This document shows positions 62,413-64,000 of a stretch of 64,000 nucleotides of DNA, piece by piece. Below the pieces are notes generated by a model that saw nothing but the letters and a program-made list of their open reading frames with translations, was not told the origin of the DNA and did not search any database. The DNA is from Martelella endophytica (GTDB lineage: Bacteria; Pseudomonadota; Alphaproteobacteria; Rhizobiales; Rhizobiaceae). The stretch lies in the NCBI RefSeq assembly GCF_000960975.1, contig NZ_CP010803.1:1887944-1951943 (forward strand). The letters run 5' to 3'. The first letter of the stretch is position 1; the number at the start of each line of letters is the position of its first letter. Position numbers and translations under genes: made by a program.

Positions 62413-63675
62413 ATGGAGATGTTGGAGGCGTTTCAGCGGATCGGGCTGGCGCTCGCGATCGGTCTTCTCGCCGGCATCGAGCGCGGCTGGCAGGAGCGCG
62501 ACATGGCCGACGGGCAGCGTGTCGCGGGGATCCGCACCTTTGCCCTGGTCGGGCTTCTGGGCGGGCTTGCCGGCTATCTCGGGCTGATCGTCGGCGCAGC
62601 CGTGCCGGCGACGCTTGCGGCCGGGCTGGTGGCCGCCTTTATCGTGTTCGACTACAAGGCTGCCGCGCCCCACAACGATTTCAGCGTCACCAGCGTGATT
62701 GCGGCGCTGGTCATTTTCGCGCTCGGCATCGTCTCGGTGACCGGCGACATGCGGCTTGCGGCCGCCGGCGGCGTGGTCACCACCGTTCTGCTCGCCGCCC
62801 GCCATTCCCTCCACGGATTCCTGAAGACGATGACCTGGGTGGAGCTGCGCTCCGCGCTGGTGCTGCTGACGATGAGTTTCGTGGCCTTGCCGCTCCTGCC
62901 GGACCGGGCGATCGATCCCTGGGGCGGCTTCAATCCGTTTGCCGTCTGGCTGATGACGGTGATGATCGCCGCACTTTCCTATGCCGGCTACGCCGCGATG
63001 CGGATTGCCGGACCGGATCGCGGCATTCTGTTTGCCGGCGCCACCGGCGGCGTCGTTTCGTCAACGGCGACGACCCTGTCCTTCGCCCGCATCTCGGTGA
63101 GCGAACCGGCGCTCGCGCGAAAGCTCGCGGGCGCTGCCTCGATTGCCGGCGGGCTGTCGCTGGTCCGCTGTTTCGTGATCGCGTCGGCTGTCGCTCCGGT
63201 GCTCGCAAAGCCGCTCGCCTTTGCGCTGGCGCCGGGGCTTTTCGCCTTTGTCGTTGCCAGCCTCCTGCTCAGCGGCAGCAGGGGCCACCCGAAGGCCGAC
63301 CTTCATCTCTCCAATCCGTTCGAGCTCTGGTCGGTGCTGCGCTTCGGCGCCCTGCTCGGGGTCATCGGGTTTGTCGCCAGGATACTGGTCAATGTCCTTG
63401 GCCCCTCCAGCATCGTGTTCATCGCGCTCGTCTCCGGCATCCCCGATCTCGATGCCATCACGCTGTCGACCGCGCATCTGGCCGGAAACGCGGTGCCTGT
63501 CGATACCGCCGCCATCGCGGTGCTGACGGCGACGGTGTCCAATCTCGTCACCAAGGTCGCGCTCGCCTATGGCAGTGGCACGCGGGACTACAGTCGGTTG
63601 CTGGCGCTGGTAACCCTCGGTGTTGTCCTCGTCGGCGGCGCTGGGTTTTGGGCGTTCCTGGTCTTGTTGCGGTGA
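62413..63675 (+). CDS. DUF4010/MgtC-family membrane protein
   Basis: 420 residues with about 12 hydrophobic segments. The N-terminal part is an MgtC/SapB-like unit (FQRIGLALAIGLLAGIERGWQER; GIRTFALVGLLGGLAGYLG, the GxRT motif), followed by the DUF4010 domain (GATGGVVSSTATTLSFAR; GIPDLDAITLSTAHLAG). MgtC-like proteins relate to Mg2+ or acid/low-phosphate stress; this longer family's function is unknown. ATG at 62413 has GGAGG seven nt upstream. Confidence 0.85.
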   Translation: MEMLEAFQRIGLALAIGLLAGIERGWQERDMADGQRVAGIRTFALVGLLGGLAGYLGLIVGAAVPATLAAGLVAAFIVFDYKAAAPHNDFSVTSVIAALVIFALGIVSVTGDMRLAAAGGVVTTVLLAARHSLHGFLKTMTWVELRSALVLLTMSFVALPLLPDRAIDPWGGFNPFAVWLMTVMIAALSYAGYAAMRIAGPDRGILFAGATGGVVSSTATTLSFARISVSEPALARKLAGAASIAGGLSLVRCFVIASAVAPVLAKPLAFALAPGLFAFVVASLLLSGSRGHPKADLHLSNPFELWSVLRFGALLGVIGFVARILVNVLGPSSIVFIALVSGIPDLDAITLSTAHLAGNAVPVDTAAIAVLTATVSNLVTKVALAYGSGTRDYSRLLALVTLGVVLVGGAGFWAFLVLLR

Positions 63676-63824
63676 GGGTAGGCGGAGGGGCGGAATAAAA
63701 TTCCGGAAACAGGCTTCCGATTGGAAGTGTGTTTCAGAAGTCAGCGACGCATTGCCCGTTCGTGCCTCGCATTCCGGCGCTGCCGGCCCTACCTAAGAAC
63801 TATCCAATTCAGGGAGCATCCACC

Positions 63825-64000
63825 ATGGAACAGAACGGCAAACCCGGACGCGGGAAGGTATATTCCTCCATTCTCGAAACGATCGGCGACACGCCGCTCG
63901 TTCGCCTCGACAAGCTGGCGAAGGAACATGGCGTCAAGGCCAACCTTCTCGCCAAGCTCGAATTCTTCAATCCCATCGCCTCGGTGAAGGACCGTATCGG
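63825..64000 (+). CDS. cysK: Cysteine synthase A (5' part)
   Basis: 58 codons before the window edge. SILETIGDTPLVRLDKLAKEHG is the CysK N-terminus, and KLEFFNPIASVKDRI carries the PLP lysine (SVKDR). O-acetylserine sulfhydrylase makes cysteine from O-acetylserine and sulfide. ATG at 63825 with AGGGAGC about 8 nt upstream. The 150-nt gap after the MgtC-like gene has no clear features. The 3' end is outside the window. Confidence 0.94.
   Translation, partial: MEQNGKPGRGKVYSSILETIGDTPLVRLDKLAKEHGVKANLLAKLEFFNPIASVKDRI

Noticed and set aside
1..64000. tRNA or rRNA genes and prophage
   Set aside because: No cloverleaf, CCA end, rRNA core, integrase or phage structural genes were seen by eye; a tRNAscan run would be decisive.

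Overview
The window is a GC-rich, gene-dense chromosomal segment of an alphaproteobacterium, most probably Rhizobiales (Rhizobiaceae or a close family). The evidence is the gene set: asnO/ngg osmolyte genes, ExoD, a class I HemA (5-aminolevulinate synthase), the mutM/ubiE/ubiB block, the PPIase-argJ-GNAT-mutT block, and imelysin/di-heme/DUF1513 genes. Short intergenic palindromes of the rhizobial type also recur. No rRNA, tRNA, CRISPR array, prophage or complete insertion sequence was seen. Both edges cut genes: an ABC ATPase on the left and cysK on the right.

Region 1 (1-14 kb) is accessory carbohydrate metabolism. An Opp/Dpp-type ABC ATPase overlaps a HAD-like protein with an unknown N-terminal half. 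That overlaps an unrecognised 832-residue protein, followed by a GH88/105-type unsaturated glucuronyl hydrolase and a beta-hydroxyacid dehydrogenase. This reads as an uptake and breakdown operon for uronic-acid oligosaccharides. Then come a divergent AraC/MFS pair, a BON-domain protein, a GH3 beta-glucosidase, ExoD and a sulfatase.

Region 2 (14-24 kb) holds a frameshifted small gene, a MarR regulator with a 44-bp near-perfect palindrome just upstream, and the divergent asnO-ngg-M42 peptidase operon for the osmolyte N-acetylglutaminylglutamine amide. A periplasmic parvulin, argJ, a GNAT protein and mutT follow. Region 3 (24-33.6 kb) has xseA, a Gfo/Idh oxidoreductase, an aldo/keto reductase with a GNAT protein, mutM divergent from ubiE-ubiB, and an RsmB-type methyltransferase. 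Two copies of a ~230-bp palindromic repeat lie here.

Region 4 (33.7-44 kb) is an iron-type periplasmic cluster (imelysin, di-heme oxidoreductase, second imelysin, DUF1513), then TspO, a thioesterase, an MTA/SAH nucleosidase, guaA and a LysR/NmrA divergent pair. Region 5 (44-53.5 kb), all on the minus strand, is tamA-tamB followed by a ChaA-type Ca2+/H+ antiporter and a glutamate-receptor-like ligand-gated channel. A 274-bp element with perfect 26-bp inverted ends sits between tamA and tamB. Region 6 (53.5-64 kb) carries hemA with an FNR/FixK-like box, a serine hydrolase, dxr, a 3-hydroxyacyl-CoA dehydrogenase, a CueR-type regulator with its operator, a second beta-hydroxyacid dehydrogenase coupled to prfC, dut, a DUF4010/MgtC membrane protein and the start of cysK.

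The most unusual items are the antiporter/channel pair with a eukaryote-like pore motif, the unknown proteins of the first operon, the miniature element in the tam operon, and the large palindrome between marR and asnO. All functional calls come from reading the sequence and recalling families; no database search was run.
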